A stretch of 64,000 nucleotides of DNA from Oceanospirillaceae bacterium (GCA_018647765.1 JABGSN010000053.1:1-64000); one strand, 5' to 3'; positions 29,226 through 40,410 are shown, counted from the first letter of the stretch. Translations and numbers: made by a program. Notes: generated from the letters alone by a model not told the origin.

Positions 29226-30297
29226 GGGCAATCTCCATGCAATGTTGTGCCACTTGCTTTCCGGCGTTAGGCTGAGCACAGGTTAACGCGGCCTGTGCCA
29301 TGGTCTTTAGTTGGGCTGTGTTAGACTGCAGTTGCGCGATCACCTGACTCAAGGTAACGGCAGTCAGCTGCTTTTGTGGCATCACCACTGCCGCCCCCGC
29401 CCGTTGTAATATGTTGGCATTGGCCGTCTGGTGGTCATCTACCGCGTGGGGGTATGGCACTAGTATAGACGCCATGCCTGCACCCGCTAGCTCACTCACA
29501 GTTAAGGCGCCAGCCCGGCATATAACCAAGTCGGCCCAGGCATATGCTTGGGCCATATCGTCAATGTAGGCGTCTACACGAGCCTCCACCTGAAGTTGAT
29601 TGTAACCTTGTTGGGTGGCGGACAAATGTTTGGGGCCTGTTTGATGCCATACTTTGGCTCGGTCACTCGCGGGCAACAATGCCAGCGCTTGCGGCACCAC
29701 TTGATTGAGTGCCAAGGCCCCTAAACTGCCACCTACAACCAATATATGTAGGCCTTGATGAACGATTTTTTCGGCACCAATATTGGCGCGTAACGGATTA
29801 CCCACGGTGGTGGCATCCGCGCTGGCAAAGCTACCCTCAAAGGCCTGTAAGGTACGTGTTGCAATAGGGCGAAGCAAACGATTGGTCAAGCCAGGAATCG
29901 CATTTTGCTCATGTAACACGAGTGGAATACGTTTCACCCAGCTGGCTAAGCCACCAGGTCCTGCAACAAAACCGCCCATACCCAGCACGCAATGGGGCTG
30001 ATATTTTCCAAGCAACCTAAACGCCTGAACAAACGACTTGACTAAGCGCCACGGCGCGGCCAACAAAGACAGCCGCCCCTTGCCACGTAAACCCACAATA
30101 TCAATACAATGTAATGTTAAACCCGCGGCTGGCACCAAACGCGACTCGATGCCACGACCGGTGCCTAACCATTCAACCTGCCAGCCTTGCTGTTGCATTA
30201 TTTGTGCCGTAGCTAAAGCGGGATACACGTGACCGCCGGTACCCGCAGCCATGATCAGTAATCGTTTACGTCCCTGCGTGGTGTTATCAGTGCTCAT
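29218..30297 (-). CDS. murG: Undecaprenyl-PP-MurNAc-pentapeptide GlcNAc transferase
   Basis: Peripheral membrane glycosyltransferase that turns lipid I into lipid II. The start at 30297 ([29 protein letters not shown] begins here) is preceded by GGGAGGGATCC, a very strong ribosome site inside the ftsW end; the overlap is 11 bases. Length 359. Family blocks are [37 protein letters not shown] and [15 protein letters not shown] for the UDP-GlcNAc site. The frame is open to 30390, but that part is ftsW coding sequence. Confidence 0.96.
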   Translation of the reverse strand: MSTDNTTQGRKRLLIMAAGTGGHVYPALATAQIMQQQGWQVEWLGTGRGIESRLVPAAGLTLHCIDIVGLRGKGRLSLLAAPWRLVKSFVQAFRLLGKYQPHCVLGMGGFVAGPGGLASWVKRIPLVLHEQNAIPGLTNRLLRPIATRTLQAFEGSFASADATTVGNPLRANIGAEKIVHQGLHILVVGGSLGALALNQVVPQALALLPASDRAKVWHQTGPKHLSATQQGYNQLQVEARVDAYIDDMAQAYAWADLVICRAGALTVSELAGAGMASILVPYPHAVDDHQTANANILQRAGAAVVMPQKQLTAVTLSQVIAQLQSNTAQLKTMAQAALTCAQPNAGKQVAQHCMEIARG

Positions 30298-31555
30298 GGA
30301 TCCCTCCCTGGGAGTGACCCAGCTCATCTTCAAACCAATGTTCGGCATCCTGAATGCCATTATCTTGCGATGCTGACGCTTGCCTTTCATCTACACTAGG
30401 GCTATAAGGTTGCTTGAGTGCAATGCTGTTTTCCAACGAGATACGTAACAGTATGCCCAAACTCCCGGCACAGGCCAACATGCTACTGCCACCATAACTG
30501 ACAAAGGGTAAGGTTAAACCTTTCGTGGGTAACAACCCCAAATTGACGCCAATATTGATCATCGCTTGGGCCGCAATCAGCAGCACTAAGCCATAGGCCA
30601 GATAAGCCGAATACTGCCGACCTAGCGTTTCTGCTTGTTGACCAACCTTTAACCCCCTTACAATCAATACCCCATACAGAGCCACCACCACCAGTGCCCC
30701 CATTGCGCCCCACTCTTCAGCCAATACAGAATACACAAAGTCGGTGTGCGCTTCGGGCAAGTAAAATAATTTTTGCATACTCTGGCCCAAACCTTCGCCA
30801 AACCAACCGCCTCGGCCAAAGGCAATTTGCGCCTGCGTCAACTGATAGCCGCTACCAAATGGGTCGCCCCATGGGTCTAAGTAGGTCATCAAACGTTTAA
30901 CACGATATTCAGCGGCAAAAATGGTCATGGTACCTAACGCACCCGCAGCCACAACCACTGCGCCGATGTGCAGTTTGCGCATGCCACCTAAAAAGAACAT
31001 GCCCAAAACAGCGGCCATCATCACCACTACGGCGCCAAAATCTGGTTCCAATAAAAACAACACAATAAACAAACCTAAAACTACCAAGGGTTTAAGGAAA
31101 CCCGAAAACTGAGTGCGCACTTCGTCTTGTCGACGCACCAAGTATCCCGCCATAAACGCCACCACGGCCAACTTGGCAAATTCCGACGGTTGCAAACTCA
31201 ATGGGCCAATAGGGATCCATCGTGTGCTGCCGTTAACGCTACGGCCTAGACCTGGGATCAACACAGCAATCAACAATAACACCGCCAATAACAACAGCCA
31301 TGGACTTTGTTTGTGCCATACGTCAACCGGCATCATCAAACAAACCACTAAGCTGGCCAAGCCTAATACCATAAACAATAATTGGCGCTTGCTTTGGTAA
31401 AAGGGGTCGTTGAATTTCACCGCCACCACATCCATCGAAGCTGAGGTAATCATCACGTAACCGATCAAGGCCAGGGCAATGGCAGGCAATAACAGGGCAA
31501 AATCTAAACGCTGGCTGCTAATACGTTGCCATTGTTGTGCCATTATATTCATCAC
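30287..31555 (-). CDS. ftsW: SEDS peptidoglycan glycosyltransferase FtsW
   Basis: A 422-residue polytopic membrane protein that polymerises lipid II at the septum together with FtsI. About ten membrane helices are apparent. SEDS hallmarks include RSVNGSTRWIPIGPLSLQPSEFAKLA, EPDFGAVVVM, TDFVYSVLAEEWG and GLTLPFVSYGGSSMLA. Its start overlaps the murD stop by four bases (ATGA). Confidence 0.97.
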   Translation of the reverse strand: MMNIMAQQWQRISSQRLDFALLLPAIALALIGYVMITSASMDVVAVKFNDPFYQSKRQLLFMVLGLASLVVCLMMPVDVWHKQSPWLLLLAVLLLIAVLIPGLGRSVNGSTRWIPIGPLSLQPSEFAKLAVVAFMAGYLVRRQDEVRTQFSGFLKPLVVLGLFIVLFLLEPDFGAVVVMMAAVLGMFFLGGMRKLHIGAVVVAAGALGTMTIFAAEYRVKRLMTYLDPWGDPFGSGYQLTQAQIAFGRGGWFGEGLGQSMQKLFYLPEAHTDFVYSVLAEEWGAMGALVVVALYGVLIVRGLKVGQQAETLGRQYSAYLAYGLVLLIAAQAMINIGVNLGLLPTKGLTLPFVSYGGSSMLACAGSLGILLRISLENSIALKQPYSPSVDERQASASQDNGIQDAEHWFEDELGHSQGGIHEH

Positions 31556-32904
31556 AAGGCCTGCACTAATTGAGTAAAGTCATCACCTCTGGCCTCGAAA
31601 CCAGAATAGGCATCAAAACTTGCACAGGCAGGCGATAACAACACTAAGTCACCTGGCATGGCATGGGCATGGGCCAGATCTACCGCTTGAGCCATGTCAT
31701 CCACTATAATATTGGGGACCTGTTGGCCTAGTGCTTGAGCAATCAAACCGCCGTCTTGACCCATTAAGATCACTGCACGCGCGCATTGCACTAACGGCGC
31801 AACTAAATCCGAAAAATCTGCGCCTTTGCCAACCCCTCCAGCTATTAAAATTATTTTGCCATCAATGGTGTCTGCCAAGCCATCTAAAGCGGCGACCGTA
31901 GCTCCCACATTGGTGCCTTTTGAATCGTTGACATAGCTCACCTGCCCGCGCTCCGCGACCGTTTCACATCGGTGGCGCAACCCAGTAAATTGACGCAGCG
32001 TCGCCAACATTGAAGCCATAGGCAGGTTAACGGCTTGACCTAAAGCTAATGCAGCTAAGGCATTGGCTACATTATGACGGCCCACCATAACCATCTCCGC
32101 CACCGGCATTAAGGTCTGTAAACCTTGGCACAACCAAGCTTCACCTTGATGTTGGCGCAACCCAAATTGGCCAACGTCGGGATCATTTAAACCAAATCGT
32201 GTTTGTTTCACCGTATCTGCGAGCAATGGGTTAGTGAGGGCATCGTCGGCGTTAACCACGGCCGATTTGCAGGCTTGAAACACACGGTGTTTGGCCTGAT
32301 GATAGGCCATGAGACTGGGGTATCGATCCATGTGGTCTGGGCTTACGTTTAATACACAGGCCACATCGGCACCCAAACCCGTGGTCGATTCCAACTGAAA
32401 ACTGGATAATTCCATGACGTACAAGTCTACTGCGTCATCAAGTAGTGATACGGCCGGGTCGCCCAAATTGCCACCCACAGCCACATTGACCTTAGCCTCT
32501 GCTGCCATTTGACCCACTAAACTGGTAACCGTGCTCTTAGCATTGGAGCCGGTAATCGCCACGATCGGCACACCAGCTTTACGCGCAACTTGGGCAAAAA
32601 TATCAATATCGCCGCGGATTGTGACGCCAGCATCTACCGCTGCTTGTAGCGCAGGCTCTTGGCCAGAAACGCCAGGACTGAGTATTATTTCGCTGGCGGC
32701 CACACACAAGGCCGTTTCAAATTCGCCTAAATGCACCATTATGTTTGGGTATTGCTGCTGCAGCTGTGCCAAATAAGGCGGCGTTTGCCTCGAGTCGGCC
32801 ACCTGAAAACGTTGGCCTTGCTGCGCTAAGTATTGGGCGCAGGCGAAGCCTGTTTTGCCTAAACCAATAATTAGACTAAAGCGGTCGCTGGTTATCAATG
32901 ACAT
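31552..32904 (-). CDS. murD: UDP-N-acetylmuramoyl-L-alanine--D-glutamate ligase
   Basis: Adds D-glutamate to UDP-MurNAc-L-Ala. The 450 residues show the N-terminal Rossmann part (LIIGLGKTGFACAQYLA), the ATP loop AITGSNAKSTVTSLVG, NVSPDHMDRYPS, YVNDSKGTNVGAT and LLSPACASFDAYSGFEARGD. Length and motifs are typical. It lies between mraY (26-base gap) and ftsW (4-base overlap). Confidence 0.97.
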   Translation of the reverse strand: MSLITSDRFSLIIGLGKTGFACAQYLAQQGQRFQVADSRQTPPYLAQLQQQYPNIMVHLGEFETALCVAASEIILSPGVSGQEPALQAAVDAGVTIRGDIDIFAQVARKAGVPIVAITGSNAKSTVTSLVGQMAAEAKVNVAVGGNLGDPAVSLLDDAVDLYVMELSSFQLESTTGLGADVACVLNVSPDHMDRYPSLMAYHQAKHRVFQACKSAVVNADDALTNPLLADTVKQTRFGLNDPDVGQFGLRQHQGEAWLCQGLQTLMPVAEMVMVGRHNVANALAALALGQAVNLPMASMLATLRQFTGLRHRCETVAERGQVSYVNDSKGTNVGATVAALDGLADTIDGKIILIAGGVGKGADFSDLVAPLVQCARAVILMGQDGGLIAQALGQQVPNIIVDDMAQAVDLAHAHAMPGDLVLLSPACASFDAYSGFEARGDDFTQLVQAL

Positions 32905-32930
32905 GGTTGCAGCATCTCTTGTTCCGTTAC

Positions 32931-34013
32931 TTATCTAAGCTTTAATGTGGCCAGGCCAATCAATACCAACACCACGGTAATGATCCAAAAACGCACAATA
33001 ATACGCGGCTCTGGCCAGCCTTTGAGTTCGAAATGATGGTGGATGGGCGCCATGCGAAATACCCGTTTGCCGGTGAGTTTAAAGGATGCCACCTGCACAA
33101 TCACCGACACGGTTTCCATAACAAAAACCCCACCCATAATAAACAACACAAATTCTTGCCTAACGATTACAGCCACCACACCTAAGGCAGCACCTAAAGC
33201 CAAGGCACCCACATCGCCCATAAACACTTGTGCGGGGTAGGTGTTAAACCACAAAAAGCCCATCCCCGCACCGACGATGGCGGCACAAAATACCACCAAC
33301 TCACCCGCACCACTGATATAGGGAATGTTTAAATAGCCCGAAAATACTGAGTGACCCGTTAAATAGGCAAATACAGCTAAGGCACCAGCAATCAGCACAG
33401 TCGGCAATATCGCCAAACCATCCAAACCATCGGTTAAGTTAACGGCATTTGAGGTGCCAACAATGACAAAATAAGTTAATACGATATACAGTAAGCCAAT
33501 GTTAATGCCTACGGTTTTGAAGAAGGGCACTATTAACTCAAGCTCTTGGGGCGACTGAGCGCTGTAATACAAAAACAAAGCTGCACCTAAACCGCCAACA
33601 GACTGCCAAAAATATTTCCATCGCGCGATCAGACCACGGGAGTTTTTTTCCACCACTTTACGATAATCATCGACCCAACCTACGGCCCCAAACACGCCCG
33701 TTACGGCGATAGTGACCCATATATATCGATTGGTTAAATCGCCCCACAATAAAGCGCTAATCAATATCGCCACTAGGATCAATGCACCACCCATAGTTGG
33801 CGTACCGGCTTTGGCAAAATGGCTTTTGGGCCCATCTTCCCGTATTGACTGACCAATTTGTTTAGCTTTTAAGTGGTCGATCATATAGGGGCCAATCGCC
33901 ATGGCTATAAAGAGCGCCGTTAAGACGCCCATAATGGCGCGCATGGTAAGGTAATGAAATACGCCAAAGGCGCTATAATGCTGGGCTAAATAATCCGCTA
34001 ACCATAACAACAT
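32931..34013 (-). CDS. mraY: Phospho-N-acetylmuramoyl-pentapeptide transferase
   Basis: Integral membrane enzyme that makes lipid I on undecaprenyl phosphate. The 360 residues equal E. coli MraY. Ten membrane helices are expected. The catalytic Asp blocks are visible: [20 protein letters not shown] and [10 protein letters not shown], together with [13 protein letters not shown]. It is separated from murF by three bases. Confidence 0.98.
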   Translation of the reverse strand: MLLWLADYLAQHYSAFGVFHYLTMRAIMGVLTALFIAMAIGPYMIDHLKAKQIGQSIREDGPKSHFAKAGTPTMGGALILVAILISALLWGDLTNRYIWVTIAVTGVFGAVGWVDDYRKVVEKNSRGLIARWKYFWQSVGGLGAALFLYYSAQSPQELELIVPFFKTVGINIGLLYIVLTYFVIVGTSNAVNLTDGLDGLAILPTVLIAGALAVFAYLTGHSVFSGYLNIPYISGAGELVVFCAAIVGAGMGFLWFNTYPAQVFMGDVGALALGAALGVVAVIVRQEFVLFIMGGVFVMETVSVIVQVASFKLTGKRVFRMAPIHHHFELKGWPEPRIIVRFWIITVVLVLIGLATLKLR

Positions 34014-34016
34014 GTG

Positions 34017-35381
34017 TTAGTTACCACCGTTTAATAATTGTTCAACAACCTGTTCCATTTGGCTGGATCGAGACCCTTTAACCAAACAGCTCAGGTTAGA
34101 TTTAGGCAGTTGCGCAAAGCAACTGATTAGATTTTCTTTATTCTCGCACGCCTTAGCAAAACCACTGCTTTGGCTACGGTAGCTTGCTATGGCGTGCTGA
34201 GCCAAAGGCCCAAAACCATAAAACCATTCGATACCTGCGTCAGCCACTTGCTGACCAATGCGCTGGTGCAAAGCCACTTCTTGCTCGCCTAATTCACCAA
34301 GGTCTCCGAGCATAAAACAACGTTCGCCTGACTGTTGTTGCAAGACGCTGATGGCGGCTTTGACTGAGCCTGGGTTAGCATTATAGGTATCATCAATAAC
34401 GCACCGATTATGGCTCAATTGATGGCTCATAAGCCGGCCATGATAAGGCCTGACTTGCCCCAAGCCCCGAGCAATCTGTGCGATCGACAAGCCCAAGGCC
34501 AGTGCAGCTGCAGCTGCAGCAAGGGCATTAGCAACATTATGTTGACCTAACAGGTGTAACTGAATACGTTGCGTTTGACCGCCCACCTGTAAAACAAACT
34601 GACTGCCCTTGGCACTAAGTTCAATTTGGCTAGCGCTGACACTGGCGTTGGGGTCAGCTAAGCTAAAGCTCCATACGCGTCGATCACCTGCTAATTGTTG
34701 CCAGCGCTGAAAATAGTGGTCATCATAATTCAGCACCACTTGGCCCGTTGTACCCAGCCCAGAGATAATTTCGCCCTTGGCCGTCGCCACCCCATCGATA
34801 CCACCAAAACCTGCCAAATGCGCTTGTTGTGCATTGTTGAGTATAGCCACATGGGCTTGGGCCATACGGCTGGTGTAGGCTATTTCGCCAACGTGATTAG
34901 CGCCTAACTCAAGCACACGATAGTCCACATTATCGTGCATTGCCCACAAAGTAAGCGGCACACCAATATCATTATTAAGGTTGCCCTGGGTCACTTCTAC
35001 CTGTCCGGCCTGCGCCAACACCTGCTGCAGCATTTCCTTCACCGTGGTTTTACCACTACTACCGGTGACGGCAACAAATTGGCCATCCAAAGACTGGCGT
35101 TTAACACTTGCCAACTGGCCTAAGGCAATACGTGTATCGGGCACCACCCATTGAGGCAAGTCGGTATCAATTTCTGTACTCACCAAGGCCGCGCAAGCCC
35201 CTTGGATTTGCGCTTGAGCAATGAATTCGTGGCCATCGAAATTAGGGCCAACTAAAGCGACAAACAAATCACCCGCACGTAAACTTCGGGTATCGGTAGA
35301 CACGCGGCTAAACTGGGCATCCCCCGTCAAACCACTGGTGGTTAGCTGTTTACTCAACTTAGACAAGCGAAAAAAAGTCAC
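34017..35381 (-). CDS. murF: UDP-MurNAc-tripeptide--D-alanyl-D-alanine ligase
   Basis: Adds the D-Ala-D-Ala dipeptide to complete the stem pentapeptide. The 454 residues begin with a GTG that overlaps the murE stop (TAGTG). The ATP loop is VTGSSGKTTVKEML, followed by LNNDIGVPLTLW, ELGANHVGEIAYTS and DDTYNANPGSVKAAI. Motifs and length are typical of the family. Confidence 0.97.
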   Translation of the reverse strand: MTFFRLSKLSKQLTTSGLTGDAQFSRVSTDTRSLRAGDLFVALVGPNFDGHEFIAQAQIQGACAALVSTEIDTDLPQWVVPDTRIALGQLASVKRQSLDGQFVAVTGSSGKTTVKEMLQQVLAQAGQVEVTQGNLNNDIGVPLTLWAMHDNVDYRVLELGANHVGEIAYTSRMAQAHVAILNNAQQAHLAGFGGIDGVATAKGEIISGLGTTGQVVLNYDDHYFQRWQQLAGDRRVWSFSLADPNASVSASQIELSAKGSQFVLQVGGQTQRIQLHLLGQHNVANALAAAAAALALGLSIAQIARGLGQVRPYHGRLMSHQLSHNRCVIDDTYNANPGSVKAAISVLQQQSGERCFMLGDLGELGEQEVALHQRIGQQVADAGIEWFYGFGPLAQHAIASYRSQSSGFAKACENKENLISCFAQLPKSNLSCLVKGSRSSQMEQVVEQLLNGGN

Positions 35382-36886
35382 TAGCTAGGCCCCCGTTTAG
35401 CCGCTTTGTGGACTTGCTCATGGTCGCTAAAGTGATGTTTATGACCTAATATATGTTGATAAGTTTCGTGGCCTTTGCCAGCAATTAATACCAAATCATC
35501 TACCGCTGCCTGTGCCATAGCTAAGGCAATCGCTTCGCCTCGATCAGCTTCTACAATAACTCGATCCATACGTTTAAAACCACTACAGATGTGCGCTAAA
35601 ATTTGAGTACTGGCCTCTGTGCGTGGGTTGTCGTCCGTAACGATCACGCGATCCGCCCAACGTTCCGCGATAGCCGCCATCTTCGGTCGTTTAGACACGT
35701 CGCGATCACCACCACAACCAAATACCACCCATAATTTGCCGTTGGGCAGGTGTTCCTTGGCTGCCATCAACGCTTGCTCTAGGGCGTCTGGCGTATGTGC
35801 GTAGTCAACAATAGCTCGAGCGACATTGGCATTGTGGACACGGCTGTCAATCAGTTGCATGCGGCCACACACAGTCGTTACGCCATTCAATGCACTGATC
35901 GCCAAGCCTAGTTCTATTTTGTGTAATAACAGCACGGCTAAAGTAGCCAACAGGTTACTTAAATTAAAACGTCCAATTAACCCGACCTCTAACACGCCAG
36001 TGCCGACCGGTGTTGAGATTGTGGCTTCGATGCCCTTGCTGTGCTGTACTAACGACAAGACACCTATGTCAACGTAGTCCACATCGCTGGTTTGGGCGCT
36101 GTAGGTATAGATGGTCACCGAAGGCGCAACCTCATTGACTAAACCGCGACCAAAATCATCATCAAAGTTGATCACCACATAACGTAAGCTAGGCCAGCTA
36201 AATAACCTTGCTTTGGCTTGCCCATAGGCTTGCATGCTACCGTGATAATCTAAGTGGTCTTGGGTTAAGTTGGTAAACACAGCGGTTTCAAAACGGCAGC
36301 CATTGAGGCGGCCTTGATCTAAACCATGGGACGAAACTTCAATGGCGCAGGCATGAGCACCAGCGTCAGCCATAACGCCTAAATGGTTTTGCATAGTGAC
36401 CGCATCAGGCGTGGTATTAGGGCCTTGCTGCAAGGCCTTTAACAAGCCGTAGCCTAGGGTACCCATGACCCCACACGTTAACCCCAAGTGGGCAAAAGAT
36501 TCGGCAATAAACTGGCTGCAACTGGTTTTTCCATTGGTGCCGGTAATGCCTATTAACGCCATCTGCTGGCTCGGTAAAGCATTCACCTTAGCCGCGATAA
36601 TACCCTGACTAGAAGCCAAGTTTGGCAACCCAATAATGGGCACAGTGAGGTCGGAAGCGTCCAGTAACAACGCCTGTGTATCATCAATAGCTACCGCCAC
36701 GGCTCCATTTGCCTGCGCTTGCTCAATATAGCTGCGCTGCCGCTTTGGCTCCCCTAAACAAGTAATAAACAGGTCGCCCTGTTGCACTTGTCGGCTATCT
36801 GATGACACGCCATGCACACAAACGTCGGCCCATTGTTGGGCTAGCCCTGGCAGGGGCATCAGTTCATGTAAGCGTTTGGTATCCAC
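35381..36886 (-). CDS. murE: UDP-MurNAc-L-Ala-D-Glu--meso-diaminopimelate ligase
   Basis: Adds the third stem residue. The DNPRTE motif in IVTDDNPRTEAST marks meso-diaminopimelate specificity rather than lysine. Other blocks are ITGTNGKTSCSQFIAE for ATP, NLTQDHLDYHGSM with the usual Lys region after it, and DYAHTPDALEQAL. Length is 501. It follows ftsI by 14 bases and overlaps murF by one. Confidence 0.97.
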   Translation of the reverse strand: MDTKRLHELMPLPGLAQQWADVCVHGVSSDSRQVQQGDLFITCLGEPKRQRSYIEQAQANGAVAVAIDDTQALLLDASDLTVPIIGLPNLASSQGIIAAKVNALPSQQMALIGITGTNGKTSCSQFIAESFAHLGLTCGVMGTLGYGLLKALQQGPNTTPDAVTMQNHLGVMADAGAHACAIEVSSHGLDQGRLNGCRFETAVFTNLTQDHLDYHGSMQAYGQAKARLFSWPSLRYVVINFDDDFGRGLVNEVAPSVTIYTYSAQTSDVDYVDIGVLSLVQHSKGIEATISTPVGTGVLEVGLIGRFNLSNLLATLAVLLLHKIELGLAISALNGVTTVCGRMQLIDSRVHNANVARAIVDYAHTPDALEQALMAAKEHLPNGKLWVVFGCGGDRDVSKRPKMAAIAERWADRVIVTDDNPRTEASTQILAHICSGFKRMDRVIVEADRGEAIALAMAQAAVDDLVLIAGKGHETYQHILGHKHHFSDHEQVHKAAKRGPS

Positions 36887-36900
36887 ATCCTACCTCACTG

Positions 36901-38577
36901 TTAACCTTGTAATGGCAGCAGATTATCTGGCGCCACATTTAGTAGGCGTAAACTTTCCGCCATAATACGAGAAAACACTGGTGCGGCTACTTCGCCGCCG
37001 TAATATTGTTCACCCTTGGGGTCATCCACAATCACCACACACACTAAACGTGGTTTGGATGCGGGTGCCATGCCCGCAAACACTGCGGCGTAGCGATCAT
37101 CGTCGTACCCGCCTTGCTTGGAGGTCCGGTGCACGGTACCGGTTTTGCCCGCCACTCGGTACGACGGCACCTGCGCACGCGTGCCAGTGCCGCCCCGCTG
37201 AGTGACTGTTTCCAGCATGGCGATTACCTGTTTGGCGACCCGCTCTGGCATGACCCGCTCGGCTTCCAATTCAGTCTCTTGTTTGAGCATTGATATGGGC
37301 CGCTTTAGGCCATAGCTGGCAAACACGTTGTAAGCCTGAGCCAATTGCAACGGTGTCACGGCAATGCCATAGCCATAGGACATAGTGGCTAAGTTAATCG
37401 GGTTCCATTTAGCATAGTTAGGCAGGATGCCGGCACTCTCGCCAGGAAACCCCGTGCCCGTCGACTGGCCCAAACCAAAACTATAAAAGGTGTCTCGGAT
37501 GCTATTTTCGGGCAGCGACAAGGCCAACTTAGTGACCCCAACGTTACTCGATTTAGTAATGATGCCAGTAATATCCAACACCCCGTAATTACGATGGTCA
37601 CGAATGGTTTTACGTTTCACTTTTATAAAACCTGGACTGGTATCCACTTGCGAATCAGGGTCGTATTGACCGCTCATGAGCGCGGCGGCAATGGTGACCG
37701 GCTTCATGGTGGAACCCGGCTCAAACACATCGGTCATGGCACGATTACGTAAACTATCGATGCTCATCACGGCACGGTTATTCGGGTTGTAGGCAGGTTG
37801 GTTAACCATGGCCAATATTTCGCCCGTGGCCACATCCAGCACCACGACCGAACCCGACGCCGCATGGTGCTGCTGCACCACCGCTTTGAGTTCTCGATAA
37901 GCGACATATTGCATACGCATATCAATACTCAATACCAGGTCTTTACCCGGTTGCCCGGCAGCCAATAGTTTAAGGTCTTTTACGGTGCGACCAGTGCGGT
38001 CTTTTTGCACCATTTTTGCACCCGACGCACCCTGCAACCAAGACTCATAACCCAACTCTAGACCTTCTTGACCTTGATCATCCACATTATTAAATCCCAC
38101 CAAATGGGTGGCTACTTCAGCGCTTGGATAATAACGATGAAATTCGCGTCGACCATGAACACCTAACCAACCATGATCCAGCAGTGTGTCTGCTTCAGAT
38201 GGGTTAACATGGCGTTTGAGGTACATAAACTCTTTGTTTTTAAGATGCTCTAAACGCTCTAGAAAATCCGCTTCGGGCAAACCCAAGGCCGTGGCAACTT
38301 GCTTGGCTTGATCTAAGTTTGCACCTAACACTTGGGGGTTAGCCCACAAACTGACTACGGGCGCGCTGACGGCAAGAGGCTCGCCCCGACGATCTAAAAT
38401 CATGCCTCGGTGGGCAGGTATGGGCACTTCGCGCACCATACGCGCATCACCCTGGCGCATTAAAAAAGAGCGCTCGGTAATATTAAGATGCACTAGCCGC
38501 CACACCACTCCAGCGGCTACAACTAATAACATCAGCCACACAATACGCATACGCCAGGGGTATTGCATGCTACTCAC
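36901..38577 (-). CDS. ftsI: Septal peptidoglycan transpeptidase FtsI (PBP3)
   Basis: Class B penicillin-binding protein that crosslinks septal peptidoglycan with FtsW. A short cytoplasmic tail and one membrane helix (about residues 11-27) lead to a pedestal domain and the transpeptidase domain. Active-site motifs are STMK with Ser289 and Lys292, SSN in ITKSSNVGVTK, and KTGT in VAGKTGTVHRT. Length is 558. The first bases overlap the ftsL stop by four. Confidence 0.97.
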   Translation of the reverse strand: MSSMQYPWRMRIVWLMLLVVAAGVVWRLVHLNITERSFLMRQGDARMVREVPIPAHRGMILDRRGEPLAVSAPVVSLWANPQVLGANLDQAKQVATALGLPEADFLERLEHLKNKEFMYLKRHVNPSEADTLLDHGWLGVHGRREFHRYYPSAEVATHLVGFNNVDDQGQEGLELGYESWLQGASGAKMVQKDRTGRTVKDLKLLAAGQPGKDLVLSIDMRMQYVAYRELKAVVQQHHAASGSVVVLDVATGEILAMVNQPAYNPNNRAVMSIDSLRNRAMTDVFEPGSTMKPVTIAAALMSGQYDPDSQVDTSPGFIKVKRKTIRDHRNYGVLDITGIITKSSNVGVTKLALSLPENSIRDTFYSFGLGQSTGTGFPGESAGILPNYAKWNPINLATMSYGYGIAVTPLQLAQAYNVFASYGLKRPISMLKQETELEAERVMPERVAKQVIAMLETVTQRGGTGTRAQVPSYRVAGKTGTVHRTSKQGGYDDDRYAAVFAGMAPASKPRLVCVVIVDDPKGEQYYGGEVAAPVFSRIMAESLRLLNVAPDNLLPLQG

Positions 38578-38903
38578 GGCCGACCTACCAAAATAATGTT
38601 GTGCGCAGGCGGCACGGACATTTGTAACTGCTCAACCACGGTGGTTTCAACACGGCTGTGGGACCCCCAAGCACTTTGCTCTAACAGCAACTGACCCCAT
38701 TCCACTTGCATGTCGTTACGGTCCTTTTCTAGTTGATGCAAGTGGTTGATGTAACCACGCGCCTGAAACGAGCCATACACCACGGCTTGCGCTGTGATTA
38801 CCAACATAGTCAACAGCAAAAACCCCAACACCATGGCATAACGCTCAGCTTGTAAGCTGGCACGCTTGAACCAAAGGTTAAAGTTATAGCTTAAGTCCTT
38901 CAT
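38574..38903 (-). CDS. ftsL: Cell division protein FtsL
   Basis: A 109-residue bitopic protein of the FtsQLB complex. One membrane helix lies at about residues 23-46 ([20 protein letters not shown]) and is followed by a predicted periplasmic coiled coil ([21 protein letters not shown]). Sequence conservation in the family is weak; position between rsmH and ftsI settles the call. It overlaps both neighbours by four bases. Confidence 0.93.
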   Translation of the reverse strand: MKDLSYNFNLWFKRASLQAERYAMVLGFLLLTMLVITAQAVVYGSFQARGYINHLHQLEKDRNDMQVEWGQLLLEQSAWGSHSRVETTVVEQLQMSVPPAHNIILVGRP

Positions 38904-39838
38904 CTAATCTTCTCTGCTACACGCATCACAGCACTACGAGAACGCGGATTAACATCGATTTCTTGAAGGCTGGGTTTACGGGCTTTACCCACCAGCTTGA
39001 GCCTGCGCTTAAGCTGGTCTTGAGTCACCGGTAAGCCATGAGGTATATGGGAGTCACCCTTGACATGCTCACGCATAAAACGTTTAACGATACGGTCTTC
39101 CAAGGAGTGAAAACTAATCACCACCAAACGGCCACCCGGCGCCAACGCCTCTAGAGCCGCATCAAGACCCTCCTCTAAATCGCGTAACTCTTGGTTGATA
39201 TGAATACGTATGCCCTGAAACGCTCGAGTGGCAGGGTTTTTGCCTTTCTCCCACTTAGGATTCGCTGCCGCAATAATACTGGCAAGCTGTTTGGTGGTGG
39301 TGATGGGGTTAACTTGGCGTTGTTCTATAATGGCACGGGCCATGCGGCGTGAAAAACGCTCTTCACCAAAATGATAGAGCACGTCGGCAATTTCTTCTGC
39401 TTCGGCTCGCGCCAACCACTGGGCAGCAGATTCCCCCGCATCCGGATTCATTCGCATATCTAATGGGCCGTCGTTCTGAAAACTAAAGCCCCGGCTCGCA
39501 TCATCTATTTGGGGAGATGACATACCCAGATCAAGTAAAATCCCAGCAACGTCGCCAAACACACCGCGTTCTTGCGCCACGTGGTCTAGGTTGGCAAAGG
39601 AGGTTTGTGCAATAACAAGCCGTTCATCGGTGGCCATCATGGTATTGGCTTGCGCGATGGCTAAGGGGTCCTTGTCAAATGCCTGCAACCGCCCTTGTGG
39701 CCCAAGCTGGCTTAAAATCAAACCACTGTGACCACCACGGCCAAAGGTGCCATCCATGTAAAGCCCGTTAGGCTCATGGACCAACAGCTCAACGGCTTCA
39801 TCTAAAAGGACCGACTTGTGTTTAAATTCTTCTACCAT
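38900..39838 (-). CDS. rsmH: 16S rRNA (cytosine-1402-N4)-methyltransferase
   Basis: Methylates C1402 of 16S rRNA at N4; RsmI, encoded further along, modifies the same nucleotide on the ribose. The start at 39838 gives [19 protein letters not shown], the family N-terminus, for 312 residues; the open frame up to 39955 lies inside mraZ. The SAM site is [29 protein letters not shown] and [15 protein letters not shown] are further conserved blocks. The gap to mraZ is 32 bases. Confidence 0.96.
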   Translation of the reverse strand: MVEEFKHKSVLLDEAVELLVHEPNGLYMDGTFGRGGHSGLILSQLGPQGRLQAFDKDPLAIAQANTMMATDERLVIAQTSFANLDHVAQERGVFGDVAGILLDLGMSSPQIDDASRGFSFQNDGPLDMRMNPDAGESAAQWLARAEAEEIADVLYHFGEERFSRRMARAIIEQRQVNPITTTKQLASIIAAANPKWEKGKNPATRAFQGIRIHINQELRDLEEGLDAALEALAPGGRLVVISFHSLEDRIVKRFMREHVKGDSHIPHGLPVTQDQLKRRLKLVGKARKPSLQEIDVNPRSRSAVMRVAEKIR

Positions 39839-39870
39839 TTTGGTTCCATTGGCGCCGATTGGCGCGCTTC

Positions 39871-40338
39871 TTAGAGGGACAGCTGATGTAACAATTCCGG
39901 TAGTTCTTCGGCGCTGCTGCTGGCCTGTAAATAGGTTTCGCGGCGAGCATTCCAAATAGCCTCACTCCACAGTTCAATTTTTTTACCCTGACCTAATAGT
40001 ATGGCTTTTTTGTCTAGCTGAGCATATTCGCGTAATAACGCGGGCAGTAAGATACGGCCATTGCTATCAAGCTCCAGATCGGTCGCATGACCAATCAACA
40101 ACCGCTGTATACGCCGGGCGGCAGGATTAAAACTAGGCAACTGTTCCAGCTTAGCCTGAATAAGATTCCACTGCGCTAACGGATAAATCATCAAGCAGGG
40201 TTCTTCGGTATCAATAGTGACGACTAACTGAGGATGGGGTTCTGCTTCTGTACAGGCAGCAAAAATGTCTCTAAAACGCACTGGCATTGCCATGCGCCCT
40301 TTAACATCAATACTAATTGTTGCTGCACCACGAAACAT
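39871..40338 (-). CDS. mraZ: Transcriptional regulator MraZ
   Basis: First gene of the dcw cluster; a double SpoVT-AbrB domain protein that represses its own promoter in E. coli. The start at 40338 gives [19 protein letters not shown] and is preceded by AGGTGG at five bases. An in-frame GTG at 40347 falls inside that ribosome site and is rejected. Length is 155. Three direct GTGG repeats at ten-base steps upstream are its likely operator. Confidence 0.95.
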   Translation of the reverse strand: MFRGAATISIDVKGRMAMPVRFRDIFAACTEAEPHPQLVVTIDTEEPCLMIYPLAQWNLIQAKLEQLPSFNPAARRIQRLLIGHATDLELDSNGRILLPALLREYAQLDKKAILLGQGKKIELWSEAIWNARRETYLQASSSAEELPELLHQLSL

Positions 40339-40385
40339 CTGCGCCACCTAAAACACTTACAAAATGATCGATAAATGGAAAAAAC

Positions 40386-40410
40386 ACCACATTTACCCAC
40401 TTTTATCCAC
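40386..40410 (-). promoter_or_regulatory. MraZ operator: three direct GTGGN repeats
   Basis: On the minus strand GTGGA, GTGGG and GTGGT occur at 40410, 40400 and 40390, exactly ten bases apart with five-base spacers. E. coli MraZ binds three TGGG-type repeats with the same spacing in its own promoter. The repeats lie at and just after the predicted start of transcription. Confidence 0.75.
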